From: Fasciolopsis buskii
Lineage: Eukaryota; Platyhelminthes; Trematoda; Plagiorchiida; Fasciolidae
Assembly: GCA_008360955.1 (NCBI GenBank)
Contig: LUCM01009405.1
Span: 52,762-116,761 of the forward strand
Reading direction: 5' to 3'
DNA: 64,000 nt
The translations under genes were made by a program, and so were the position numbers. Shown here one piece after another: positions 34,701-48,119 of this stretch. The number at the start of each line of letters is the position of its first letter. The first letter of the stretch is position 1. The notes under the pieces were generated by a model. The model saw only the letters and a list, made by a program, of their open reading frames with translations. It was not told the origin of the DNA and made no database searches.

Positions 34701-37700
34701 AGATCCTTTCGGCTAAGCCAGGCCATGTATACTAGGCTGCCTAACCTAGGATCAGTTAACGCCGTGCAATCTGTGGTATTGTCCTCTCCTAGCACTTCCT
34801 GCCGTTTATCTATTACACTACTAGCATTGCTACAGAAAATATCGAAACCTTTCCTTTGGCCGTTTGGGTTTCTCTCCCTCCTCCTGTCACTGGGTTCAAG
34901 CTTAAAGTCAAACCGCTGTCCCCGCTTTTGGTTTTGTGATGGTCGAAAGTGCTTTTTGAGGTGATCAGAGGCTCTGACCTGCTTTTATGTTCACATTTTG
35001 CAAGACCACGAAGTTCTGTCTGATTGGAATTTTCTGTGGTGATCTGTAGTTTGTCGGGGGCTGTGTGATGAGTGGCCCCTCATGGATCGATGAAATAATC
35101 ATCAATAAATTATTTTTGATTGAGTTTTTCCTGGTACAGGATCGGTTAACGGGCTTAGTTTGTTCTTTCTCAAGTCCCCCTCAGTCAGGTTCAATGCCGA
35201 TTAGCACATTCTTTTGCACGCGACTTCCTTGAGGTGACACCAGAAGAGGCCTCTAAACCGAGGATTTATGAGTTCTTCCAATGCAGGCCCACACAAGGAT
35301 GTTCTTCCCGGCGGGTCAAGCTGTTCGCGGACGTATCTTCTCCCACGGTGGAATACCCCACACTAAATCTCTTACGTTCCATTGATCAGTGAGTTTCGTT
35401 CGACACACAAAGCCACACCTGCGTGGAATGCTGACCAGGTGGCTGATTTTGTCAGTGTGAAAACCTCGTCACCTAGCCTGCGAACGTCATTTTCTTGTTG
35501 GATGCTACCGAGGTTGAGGCCTAGTGTACCGTAGTCAACTGGCTCAGCGTTCGATATTTTTGAGGCCACTACTTTTCGCGGCTTTAGTGCCGCCCCTTGG
35601 TGACGGGCTGCCTGAGTTCTTTTCCAATCCTTTTTTTAAATATCTTTGCGATTGGTGTCTCAGAAACTACTTGGGCAGAAGACTGCACTCTAACCTGATT
35701 CAGTTGCATGTTCCCTCCTGCTAGCCTAGGTGTTTCTGACGGACCTCGCTTTGCAGAAGTTGACACTGAACAAACCCACTGTAGTCCTTCATGATTTGCA
35801 CAAACTCTGTTGTCTTAACCGTTAACCCGCTGAACATGGAGTGGCGGCAATATAGGTAGAGAGCCTCTCGAATGCGGAATTCTAACACAGGTAGACCAGT
35901 GCGGAACGTCTGTTTACCGTCACGATCGCAGCCATGATACGCAGGCTTTCGGGTTGGCCAGACAGATTGTTGGAAAGTAGTGTGCTATGTTGATACTATA
36001 CTTTCACGATGGAAGCAGATCAAGAAGAAAATAACTGAAATTTTCTAATTATGCAAGAGGCAGACGAAGAGATTCTAATACCAGCTTAGCGCTCTAAATA
36101 TAATGCTACTCCAAAACACCAGTGAATATTCCAGCGAAATCCGTTTGCCTCAAGGCGTACGTATTCCAGTACGCGTACACCATCGTTTCTGAAACCACAA
36201 CCTTGATCGCACGGCTCCCTGATGCAGCCATCTCTAATGTCAGATCCGCTCCGTTTCCAGGACGTTTGGTTTTACAGGAATCCGTCGACCAGCCCCTGCC
36301 AGTTAAGGCCATCCATACCCTGGCCTTTTTCAACAAGGAGGAGAGGAAGCCGGTCATCCCAGTGCCTGTCGCTGTTCGGTGATCATATATCTATCCGATC
36401 GGTTAAGTTCATTTCGGTTTGTGCTGCAGCTGTAAGCTCACTGGTCCAACGCCGTAAATAATTGCAGTGGCGCGAACAAAGGGTGACACCAGCGCAAATG
36501 AAGCAAATTGTTGTTTCTTGTAGCGCAAGGCCCAACGTTTAGGTTTGGCTGGGGGGACGCAAATGGACCCCTTCATACCGTCAGACAAGAGACAACCAGC
36601 TAGTGTGCGTTCCGTGATATTTTCCTGGATTGCAGCTTTTGGCAGCTGCAAAGTATAGTAGACGCAGCCTTGTGGAAAAAGAAGGCCAAAGGAAGTCCTA
36701 TCTCCGGAACCACTTATTCCTACCTCTTATCTGACAACATCTTAAAAGACCTGATATTTTTTGTGATCAACCCACCACCCTCTAACCTATTTGAAGAGTC
36801 AAATACCCTAATAGAGGAAAGTTCAAAATTTGCCGTCACTTCCACAACGTTCCACCATTTCCTCTGGTCTTCTGAGTATTCCGTTGCTCAGGTAAACACT
36901 CTGCAACTACGTCCGTTAGACCTTTTTATATTTTGAGTTTCTTGATTAAGTACCCTCCGAAGTTTCTCCTTTACTAATGGCAAAGACCATGTGCATGTGA
37001 TGTATCACATCCTCCCGTTTTGGCAGTCGATCGCATTGACGGCCAGCTACTGTATTCCCCCAGATAGGCAGAATGTCTTTTGAGTAACGGTACCCAAGCA
37101 AGCACGACGTTTTCTGGGGGTCTCTAGATAAATTTTCACAGCACTGTTAATTCTTCGGACGTCCCACACGAAATGGGTGCCTAACTTCCTAAAATTTCTT
37201 TTCAACCCTGAGCGCTGGTAAGTCATACTGTTCAGTCTACCTGAAGTATGCCCTTAACGTCAGTTCAAGACATTTTGCCCCCTTGGAGGCCTTGAACTCG
37301 ACAAACTTATCCCTTTAATTACCGAAATTTCAGTTAGTAATTGAATTTTGATGACATTAAGAGGCTTACCCCTCCCAGGTGCCCAGGGCACATTGTCGAA
37401 AGGCGGTTGACTACTTCAGCTCCACTTTCTTTACCCATGATTTTCACATCACCTAAAAACATTAGACGTGGATATGGTAACTTACTGGTCAGTTAATATA
37501 TGCAGAGAAGAAAAGTCATAGGTTACAGAAGGGACTTTTTATTCCTACATTAGTTAATTGCGATGAGCCTAGGCTCTTCCTGATACAGAACGTCCGCTGG
37601 TCACTAATGAAGATGACCATCTATGCGAACTACCATACAATTTTACTTAATTTGCATAAAACGTTTTCCTATCGACAACTTGATGAGGGCCTTATTCCCG

Positions 37701-40700
37701 GCCAACTGCTGGGGCTGTTTTATTTTTTGCTTTTTATTCCCCCCTTCATTATTTTATTTTGCTACCTTTCTAGCTTCGCTTTTACCTGGCCCTCAGTTTT
37801 TGGTCCTAAACAAACCACCGAAAACTGCAGGATCACTGGTCGGTGCCCTTGCCGAGTGAACTTTGCCCTTCATGCGCGTTCTTCCCTCTGGTTCGGGGGC
37901 TGGTTATCTGTCAGCATCATCGCCACAAGGCAAATAATCGACACCTTCATCCAATGGGTAAACCTGAGATTTAATTAAAAACGCTGCGGTCGACTCTCAA
38001 CTTCCCTTGACCTCCATTTTGTGACTAGGTATTTCGTTCTGCTCGTCTTGGGAACCGGTTGGCATCATATGGCCCTTGTTCGACGCGAGGTTCATTAACG
38101 TGAGAACTGGATGTTCACTGGCCATGACACCAAACTTGGTGCATTCATTGCCTTCAACATCATGGCAGGAGCCTAAATTCTTCTAAACCCTGAGTGGTAG
38201 TTGAACGGGAGGACGTCATTGGACTCATTAATAACTGAAGTGCCCTCCTTCAATGAAGAGAGAACTGTGGCTTTTGTTTCACTTGTGCTTTAGTGTTCTC
38301 GTACTGTCAACCCTATGTTGTATCCATAGTTTCTCGAGGCGATTATCTTGAACCTCTTTCTCAACCAGACCACCAGTTCTTCATCGTGCCAACTAAGGCA
38401 GCTTTAGTTGCCAAAAGCCTCACTAATCCTCCATTTTGACGGCCCGGCCTGCATCTCCGGAGTCTATCACGGGCTTCCATGTGAGTCACTCTCATCACCA
38501 AGACTGGACAGGTTTCCCTTCGTCCAAAATGTTTCAATCATATTCTTTAAGCATTTTACTAAAGGGGAACTGGCCATATTGCGTGCATCCTTTTCTCATA
38601 GGATCACCTCTAATTTTTTGGAACTTCGTCAGGGAGCTTGGTGGTGTTTTCCGCGGCACCGCCATAGCCATCTTTAGAGGCGAATGCCATTGCTGGGTTG
38701 TAAATTGCGGAATAGTTCCAGAATAAAGACAGCAGAGAAGCTAAAACACTACCCTTAATCCCGAAGTTATCCCGTCCTGCAAATGCCCCAGAACACTTGC
38801 AAACCTTTGGGGCGATTCCAGACGTTGCATCCGGCGAGGGACGTCAACATTCTCAGGTTTCACCAGATTCTTGGCCCAAATACACTTTTTCATAATTGCG
38901 GGATTGACCTCCTGACCAGATTTAACAGTAGCATCTAGGATGTTTGGTTTCTTGGTAGCTTTTGCCGTTCACCGTTCAGCAGCTTCAACTTTACGTTCCA
39001 CTTGTGCACTCTGCCAATTTTATCATGCACCCGACTGTTCCTTCATGCCCAACGAAGACAGCAGGGGCCGACGTTTCAGCCCGTCGGTTGACAACTGGTA
39101 CAGGCCAGAAAAGAAAGGGCTCTCGGTGACGATTCTTGCTACAGCCCACCAGGTACCGCCGACGTCTACCACCTCTGATTTTTCTCCGTTCACGTGGAAA
39201 AGCCTACCATTCGGAAGCCAGGAGATCTGGGCTTTGCTTCCGGTAACACGTGATTAACTGAACGGCGTGCTTTCCCGCGGCTTGGGTAAGAAATCGCCTT
39301 TTCCACTGCTTCTATTTGGTCTGCAAGTTCGTCTGGGATGCAAATGTGGTTGTTTGGCTACGGCTGCCTAGCAAGCAACAAGCATAAGTTGGTGCTAGTG
39401 ATGTTATCGCTCGCCAGGATGTTCACGATTTGGCTTCCATTATCATCAGACTCACAGGCGTGAACCATCGTTACTTCTGCCTGTTTTTCTGATGGATGCA
39501 AACTTGCGGGCCTCCAACTCCTGGGCAACTCGCGCTGACGTAAGCAGACGGCAAACAGTCGTGCATACGGACTAGTGGATCAAGCCAAAAGAGATAGGAC
39601 AGATTACGGTATAGAGAGCTCTAGTCCCCTTCCAGCTTCAACGCAAAATTCCCTTTGCAATCGGTTAATCTAATTCTGCCATTCACGATAACGAAGAAAT
39701 TACAATTACCAAAGCAGGAGCATACTCGTGGTTGCCTTAAGGTACTACGATGGAGTAAAATGCTGAAGCGCGTGACAATGGATATAGGCGAGGCACCCCT
39801 AGGCCTTATGTCAGCGTGTGGGAGGTTATACAACGGTCCTAGTTCAAAGTGGGGTGGGCACCGTGGTTTAATTTAGGGGCTCACTTCCGTAAGTTTACCG
39901 TGACCTATCAGATACAATAATGACGATAAAAGTGGCGAACCTAGCGGTTCGCTTTTCCTACGCTTCAAGCAGCAGCCTTGTTTGCATGATCAGGTGTAAC
40001 AGAGGAGTGACAACTTGAATGAAATACAATGATCTAGGAAAGAAATCAAAAGATAATCTTGTCCACATGAAACAGTGTTTTAAGAGAACAAACTCATGGG
40101 ACATTCTGCACAAGACGCAGTGTTCGATGTTGATAGCCTTTCCAAGCCCGCGAAAAGGCCATATTTCGCACCCAAACAGTGGGACGTCATTTTTAAACCG
40201 GTAATAACCGGTTAAGTATGGAAACATTCACTGTGGCTTAACTGGTTACGTGAACTTTTAAACAGCTAGTGCGGACGATCCGTCAAAATTTAAAAGAAGA
40301 ACAAAGTTTGTGGTAGTGGTGCTAGGTGAACAAAACTGTTCCCATATTGTTAATCAAAATAGAAAAGCTGTTTTTGTCTACCGAACCGCTAAATTTGCTG
40401 GTTATCATTCCGAACGTGGACTTTTGTTCCTGGTACCCCTGCGTTTGCATAGTAATCCAATGGATGTGTGTTGCAATTACAGATATGTCCGCAGGTGCGG
40501 GCAAGTGCATGAAAATTTTCCTTGCCATGGGTGCTTATATATGTGCAGATATGCTGAAACGTGGGTAACTGTAGATTTGCATATACAGGTATACGTGTAA
40601 GCGGCATACAAGCCCGGTTACTTATGTTTCAAGATGGGTATAAGATTAAATAAGCCCATCTGTGGATACATCTGCCTTTATGCACACACTCATATCTAAC

Positions 40701-43700
40701 GGTAGCAAGACCGTGTATACTTTGAAGCATAAACGGAAAACTGTGCGCACTTATTCATCGTCGCATGTAAGTGCCTAACCACACCTATCTGGTTGCATAT
40801 GCAAAACAGGTTTGCTACATTTCCATTCCTACGTGGGACTAGCCGAACAAACTACCGGTTAATGAGGTGGAATGGTAGGTCGGAAGAATCTTACCGTCCA
40901 CTGATATTACACATGAAAAAAGAATCAGGCACCAGCAACCTAATACGCACAATAATACCATCGATAGAATAATCGGTCTGGGAAATGTTTTCTGATAACC
41001 AGAGAGTGGCGGCCCGAAGCAAATGGCATTTGCTTTCACGGTTAATACTTCTCCCTAGCGGTCCTTGTTCCTTGTACCCGTGTTGGATGCTGTCGCTCTT
41101 TGGGTTCTCTTATTGTTTCCTACATGGTCATATGTTCTTGAGGTGGACCTGGAGTGAATGAAAAATGTATATGAAAAATATTAATGACGTGCGCTGTTTA
41201 TTATCAGTAACGCAGTGATACGCTTAGATATATGTTACCCATCGCTGGGAGACAGCTAATAAACGCAAGCGCACGGCTCGGGGGCCACGCAGTTGGCGGG
41301 GCGGAAGTGAATCCAACGCCAGCTTGGGCGACACTGCACCCATTCAGTTGTTGAAGCCAAATAAAATTGGGGCTCTTCTTGTTCAAATGCCCTGCACATA
41401 TACAGTTTAGCTGATAAAGATTGGGGACCTGAAAGTTTACTTTTCTTCGTCTTAGGCCGCCTGTAGCCGGCAGAATTCATATTTCGAGCTTCCTAAGGTT
41501 GACTAATTTCCAGGGATCACCGACGACTTGTAAGTCAAGGTCACCGGTTTCCCTCGGGGCAACTGAAGCCTTGTGTTTTGAAGACGTAAGCACCGGTAGG
41601 GATGACCGCGTACCGCGGACAAGCTCCACCGACTTTCAACGTTTCTCTGTCCTAATGTAGGCACCGTGATCAGCAACAAATGCATTCACTTCGGTGTCAT
41701 TGACCGTATACACAGGTTATTGTTATCCGCATATAAGGCAAAATAAGCTATGTTCTCTCCTGTCCCCGTCAACATGGCCACGTTTCGTCGTTCGGCTAAT
41801 CGCTTCTTCAACTGCGATCGGTGAGGACACGTAAATTTCCAGGGGTGAATCAGCTAGGAGGGGAAGTGCTTCCTTTACTTAATGGTGAGCGTTCATCCTT
41901 TATGCTACGAGCTTTCTGAGGTCACGGTGGTGACACAATGGAGCCTCATCTAATTCTTTTTTTCGCCGCAGAATGCGGAAGAAAACATCAAATAAAGTTG
42001 ATATCACTGAGAGACCGTGACCTGAATGCCGATTTTCCGCCTGTATCCTACTCGTGGTTAATATGCCAAAACTAAGCAGCCAATTAAGGCTGAGATGTGC
42101 CCACATGTTCCCACAAGAGAGCCAGGCAAGCCTATACTAAGTTGCGCATCCATTGATGAATGCATCTGCTGGCGTCTTCAACAGTAACAGGAAGGCTGCC
42201 GCATCAGCGATGCGTGTCCATCCGTACTTGAAAACAACAGAAAGAAGTCCCGGCATCAGGGTAAGCAGCTTGAAATGCGTTCAACCGCGCCAAGCTGCGG
42301 TCAACAGGAATTGCTTTCACGTTACCCGCCGAAGGCAACCTGTCCGTCATGGCATTGATCGCAGGGCTCTTTCTGGCTCTGCTTTTATTAGAGGAAGGAG
42401 CTCATAAAACATTGACCACTCCACCTCAATGTCGTCAGCTACCATTGGGTGCCGAGGTAAGTACTCGCCGCAGTTCAGCTGGGGGGTGGTGTTCAGTAGT
42501 AATAATAAAAGCCGAACAGCACGCGAACTAAAGAAGGCAAATGGCACAACACTATTTCGTTTGAGTAGTCATGGAGAAAATTTTTCGCGCAATAAATCTT
42601 TCACACGAACCACTTTGTTGCAGCCGTCCATTAACTGAAATTTAAGCCTAAGACTTATAATGTTCTGCCTTTTTGAACTTTTCCTTCGGTTGTCGGGAAA
42701 ACTATTTTGAATTATCAAAAAACTCCACGTTTATCAAGTGAACCTCCTGCTGTAACGCTAACCTTGGATTGCGCATGTAGCAGCTTCAGTGCGCTCGGTA
42801 GAAGAATTGGCCGTGTTGAGTCCACCTCATATTGCTTACCAACAACAGGCAACATGATGGAAACCGGAGAACCAATATTTGGTAATCCGTAAAATATAAC
42901 TTGAAGGGATAACGGAATTCCTTGTGACGACGCAGATGTTTCAACCCATATGAGCACAGCAGAATTTACCACGATAACAGGTAGAAGAACTGGAGGGGGA
43001 AGTACGGTTTTCCTGGAGCCAGTTCTCAAAGGTTACACCGGGATAAGTGAAAACCGACGTCAGTGTTTGGGGTTGGAAAGCAAAAGCATATTAAAAGCTG
43101 GAAAACTGAAAAAATAAGCAAACAATAGGCAGAAAACTATGAGAACAACCTATGCAAATTACAATCACACCCATAAGACCAGCCATGAAAGCGCAACACA
43201 CGTGTTTTTCGGTAGATTACCTATGTATACATGCAGAAATCAGGTTGAACAAATTTCACGTCGACCAAAATTACCAGCGGCATTTGGCAAAAACAACGCA
43301 CGAACGTGACAACCTTAATCCCAAAACAACGCTTATCTTGCTGCAGAAAAACAACATTTCGCTCGTCACCAGCACCGCATTTGGAAGCCAGTGTCGAGGA
43401 CGGCAGTCACAAAATTGAGTTCCATTAAGGCGGTACTCATCACAAGTCTCTTGAAATATTTGGATTTAAAAGGGCTCATGTAGGGGATATAGAAATCAAA
43501 CAGCAACAAAGAAGGTCGATGAAAACCGGAGGCACAGGATGAAGATTTTTCAAAATTGACTCAGGCGACTGGAGGAATTAAAAAAGAAGAAAACTGGTGC
43601 CCAAAATCAAAATGGAGGCAAAAGCAGAGGGGCAGTTTCGGTACCATGGATCGTGCAAACAAAAAAATGAGCAAAAGACTTTTGGAAGTGTTAGAAGAAG

Positions 43701-44650
43701 CCGAAAGGTATTAGAGGTTCATGGATAATCATTGTTCGGGGAAAAATAGGCCAAGAATGTCACTGGACATGAAGAAGAGTTGTCATCGCTATTCTTTTTT
43801 AGTAAACATTTAGGTCATTCTGACAGTACAAGCGAGGTTGGAACCCTTTTCCCAACAAGAAGAAGCACAGACTTTTGACCAACCACTGATTATTCACTCT
43901 GGCAATTTTTTTTCTAACCTTAGACAATAATATGTCGCGCCCTGATCTGACATCAACTTGAACGTACACACCATATAGGGAAAATTGTATCGGTCGGCCT
44001 GTTCATTCCTAAGATTAGGTATACCGGCTTCCCAGTCAACTCATTTTTCCATCGAAGCGTTTTCACAACTGTCAATACCCCCCGGATTTCCAGACCCTTC
44101 TTGTGAACCGGACTTTTTCGTTTTAGACTCCAGTAGCACATGTTCGTTTGTCGGCTCTCATCTTCAACAGAATATTATTGGCCTGGGGAGACAAACTAGT
44201 AACAGCCAATTTATCTTCTGTACCATTACGTGGACGCACAAATAACTGTCCACCACTGACGCCCAATTAACCCTCTGAAATATTCAGACGTTACCCGGCC
44301 TTTACACTCCTAAGTACTTAGATACAATGTCCCGTTATTACTTCAACGGCTACAACTACGAGTCGTCAAAATTCATGTTTTACCTAAGGTTTCTCCCAAA
44401 ACTCGAAATTTCCAGCCAAACGTAGAAAGATTTGCCGCACAAACCAGCGAGCTAAGTGTATCACTTCTAGAGTTCGCACAAGCAGCACTAAAAACGCCCC
44501 AAGGTAAACCATAAGCTAGGAAAATGTAGCCAATGCTCGGTCGTACTTAATGTCGTGATGGGTTAGACAAGTAAAGGGCATAGGTATTTGATAGCAAACC
44601 ATCCGATTTGAAAAAACAAACTAAAACTTTGGGGCGCACATTCTAAAAGC
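31788..44650. other. Upstream region with no recognisable gene or element
   Basis: About 12.9 kb upstream of exon A. Open frames reach only 123 aa (37607-37978, several hydrophobic stretches) and none shows a family signature. Blocks such as 33.4-35.0 kb look more GC-rich than the intron, and some frames look coding-like (minus strand 41.7-42.1 kb), but no transposon or gene motif was recognised. It may hold the promoter, 5'-UTR exons or very old repeats. Confidence 0.5.
40205..40248. repeat. 12-bp inverted repeat around a 20-nt loop
   Basis: TAACCGGTTAAG and CTTAACTGGTTA pair over 12 positions with one G-T wobble. The left arm itself contains a palindrome (TAACCGGTTA). Confidence 0.55.
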
Positions 44651-44749
44651 TTACATCTATTTCTCACCTTATTGATCCTAGAACTCGGCCGGATAAACAG
44701 AGGCTGGTGGCCGGCGGCAGCTTCTGGGATTCATTGACATTAGAATAAT

Positions 44750-47700
44750 CGGATAGAATGGAGAGGCCATGTAACTTTATTGTTTTCAACATCCCCGCCT
44801 GTGTTCCCATGAATAACCTTGGGGATACACTCTTGGCAACTTTTGGCATTGCCCGTTTAACATGTCCCAAGAAAAGGCTACGGATGCCGACCCAAAGTCA
44901 TGGCAGTCCGTCATGTCATAGTTTCAAAACAACCTCTTTGTGAGGCAATTCATCACCAGTGAAGCTGCAAGTGCGCCACTTGAAAAGAAAGATAACTGAA
45001 GACAAAACCCCTATCCACAGAGAACTTACTGTCCACGTATCACACGGCCCGTTAAAGCAAGATCATCTGAGAGAGGCCTTATTCCAGCAAAACTTCGAGT
45101 CGCTAATCCACTATTAGTTCTTTTGGTGTCGATACCGTTCACGGGTTCGCACCCCGCGGTTTTGGGCCTGGACACTCGTAGGTCTCCCCCCACGTCTCAG
45201 CCTCCGCACAAGTGCCCTCACCTAGGCTCCCCAGCTCAACGTTGCCTTCTTCCGTCAGACTGAAAAACCCGTCTATCCAGCCCCCACTCTGCAGTACACC
45301 GGCACATTCCATCCTACTTCCAGATGCCGCAAGTCCCCAGATGAACGGTGATGCAATTGACACCAATTAGTCCCACCTCTTGCTAACCAGTGTTGCCGCT
45401 ACCTCCCTAAATGGAATGGGCCCACCTAAAGCAGTTAACCCCCTTCCACCTATTAATATCCCCACCAGGGCCCAAAATAGTAGCTGAGTGTTGTTCATTC
45501 CCTTTAAATCTGCTACGGCCTTATAGATCAGCCCCTTCAGGGGCTACGTTAACTCAGCTAAACCCCAGCCTCCTCGTTTCAGCATCACCAAGGAACCACA
45601 CATCATCAAGATCCATCTCCATCCACTCCATAATACAAGGTTCCTTAGTCGAGCCGACAACTAACACCATCACTACTGCGGAACTAGCATTGATTTCTGT
45701 ATCACTTCAAGCTTACGCGTGGATAATTGGGTCATTTGGTCTGAGATCCCACTTTTCTGAGTTACCGTTGACAGGCGATCTCCAGCCGGCAAACACGAAG
45801 CTTAAGCGGGCAGACCTAGAGTCAAAGTCGCGCCATTCCGGACAAGTCTCGAGGCTTCTAAGCAGCTGGGAGTTAGATAGCCCAAAGTCTTACCATCTCC
45901 AAGGGACTTATTCCAAAAGCCGTCGAGATATCCCTTAATTCACCTGGTTTTCCCTTCAGCCGTACCAGGCCGTCCACCGCCGTTGCACAGCTGCTTCACT
46001 ACCCAATAAACGCATGCTGCCCTCGGCAGTACCGGCAAATAGGGTGGAATCTACCCTGGACATGGTATCCAAACCGCCTGACCACAAACAAAATTTCCTC
46101 CTGGCTGTCTCACGATGAATTTTTGCCCCAAATCAAATCTTACAAGTCTGATGACATTTAGTCCGTCAATTTACATTCACGCATTATTGCTACCGAAAGA
46201 TTTTCACGGCTAATATTTGGCGGTCGGCCTGTAATAAGGAAGATACACGCGCTGAGCCTGGTTCATAAATAACTGTGATTTCATCTTGGCTAACGGATAA
46301 AGCCATCGACACAGAGATTGCTATGATTGGTTGCAATGCTTTCAATAAAGACAGGAGAAATAAGCGCAGAGAGGCTGCTTCGTACAAGTAAGTGACAACT
46401 TTTCAGCCTGATGGTATCATCGGCTCATATTCAATGACCTAGAAGACTCTATCAGACTGACTCTTGTAGTAGGGCCTCAGGATGTTTTGGTCCGTTGAGT
46501 CTACCGCCCACCCAGTACGCATCAGTCAGAGTTCATAGCAAGAATTGATGCACCTAACAAGGCCGCCGTCCCTCCAGGTTCTATGGCGGTAGCCGGCGAC
46601 TTCAGCGCTCTTATAATTTGCTTCTTTTCTTTCCCTTCTCGAAAATACCTTTCGGCGTTTCCTTCCAGTGCACGACTGAGTGGGTGGGCAAGGTGTTGCG
46701 TTACCTACAAGGATCGATAGTATTCTTGATCTTATCTTCACAACTGGCCTAATCCAGGTGAGCACATCCATAGACAACAAACTCCTCGGATGTGATCATT
46801 CTAAGATTGCTTATAAGTCTTTAGTTTCGTCGTCCGTTATCTCTTCCTTAACTTCCATTAAACCATAACGCAGAGCCTCGTGGGGCCAACTTCTCTCCAT
46901 AATACGTAGCCAAAGACTGGACAATACCTTTCGGTCTGTGGATCCCAAACTAACCACCGAATAATTTCACGTAATTCTAGCTCATTGCCTTGATCTAATC
47001 GTTTCAGACAAGTAGGACACAAGCCTAAAATTTTGAGCTTTCTGGGCGGCAAACGATCCTGAGGTAATATAAGCCGCCTTTTCCATGATATTTCGTGAGA
47101 ACACCATTATACCGGACAGTGCCTTGGTCTCCTCCACCCCCCACGATTTCCATTCCACCCAACTGATGCTAAACCATTTCTGTGAAAAATATTGCCGTCT
47201 GTTTGTATTGAACCGGAAGACCTTCCCCAGCCAAGTCCAAATTTGGGCTCGGAGATATTCCAATACTGCTGTACAATTCGTTTAATCTCTACTTGAATTT
47301 TGGCACTTTTCCCCATCAATGAAAAACACTTGTCATTGCCCTGATTCCGAAAAAGGCCTAACGCAGGAACTATCTAACTACAAGCCAATCAATCACAAAC
47401 CAGTCGTCTCAAGTACTAACAAAACAGTAATTAAAAGTTAACATTATATTATTTGATCATGACCTCCTTAATGCCGGCCAAATTGGTTTCTTTCAAATTA
47501 AATCCTCTTTCGCCTGCAAGACGGATTTACTAAACAGAGTGACGAAGGCTGTCAACGGTGACTGTAGCTTCTTTGGATAGGACGGAGGCTTTGAAGGCTT
47601 CCTCTCGTAGTAACCTTTTCATGAAAGCCAAAAGCCGCTGTGTAACTGCCACTTGTCAGCGTGTTCCTTATCTTATTTAATCTCCAGGATACAGGTGGTT

Positions 47701-48110
47701 TAAGTAGAACTCTTTCCCATCCCCGCCCGACTACTGAAGAGTTTATGGGACGATGTGTTATAGGTCTCTAAGTTCTCTGTTTTACGTCAACGACATCATC
47801 CAGATCACTGGGCATAGTTTTCCGTTGCTATTTGCAGATGATATAAAATTTGTATATACATTTCCTCCCAGTGACCTTAACACTGCCGTACGCGGCGTAA
47901 AATGTGGTGTACAACCTGGATATTGCAACTGACGCCCCACCAAGAAGCACACTTGCGTTCAAATGCTACATCCCTGAAGGAGTCTTTGAAACCATACAGG
48001 AAGTCATTTCTTTCACTCACATGATCAGTTACCTGAGTTTGCATTACTCCAGCACGTTCAAATTCCTGGAAAACACCCCGATACAAATTGCATAAGCTAG
48101 CGGACTAACC
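44750..48110 (+). mobile_element. CR1/Jockey-like LINE relic (ORF1-like, EN, RT)
   Basis: A plus-strand relic with blocks in the normal order. An ORF1-like start reads NFIVFNIPACVPMNNLGD (44770-44825), with EDKTPIHRE near 45000. The APE-type endonuclease reads SWLTDKAIDTEIAMIGC with KDRRNKRRE (46285-46375), then AVAGDFS (about 46585-46605), then LPTRIDSILDLIFTTGLI, with GCDHSKI as the altered SDH block (46700-46810). The RT has SNYKPI near 47380 and FYVNDIIQITGHSFPLLFADDIKF (47780-47850), with an intact FADD catalytic box. Stops and frameshifts are frequent. The 3' end is not defined. Confidence 0.75.
45411..45938 (+). other. 175-aa open frame, probably ORF1 part of the LINE relic
   Basis: A Ser/Pro/Leu-rich open frame with no domain I recognise. 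It lies between the ORF1-like block and the endonuclease of the surrounding relic, where an ORF1 C-terminal part would be expected. It could equally be a chance frame. Confidence 0.3.
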
Positions 48111-48119
48111 ACGTCATTG

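Noticed and set aside
37607..37978. 123-aa hydrophobic open frame as a membrane protein
   Set aside because: The hydrophobicity comes from T-rich DNA (runs of TTT and ATT codons). There is no start context, family motif or supporting neighbour.
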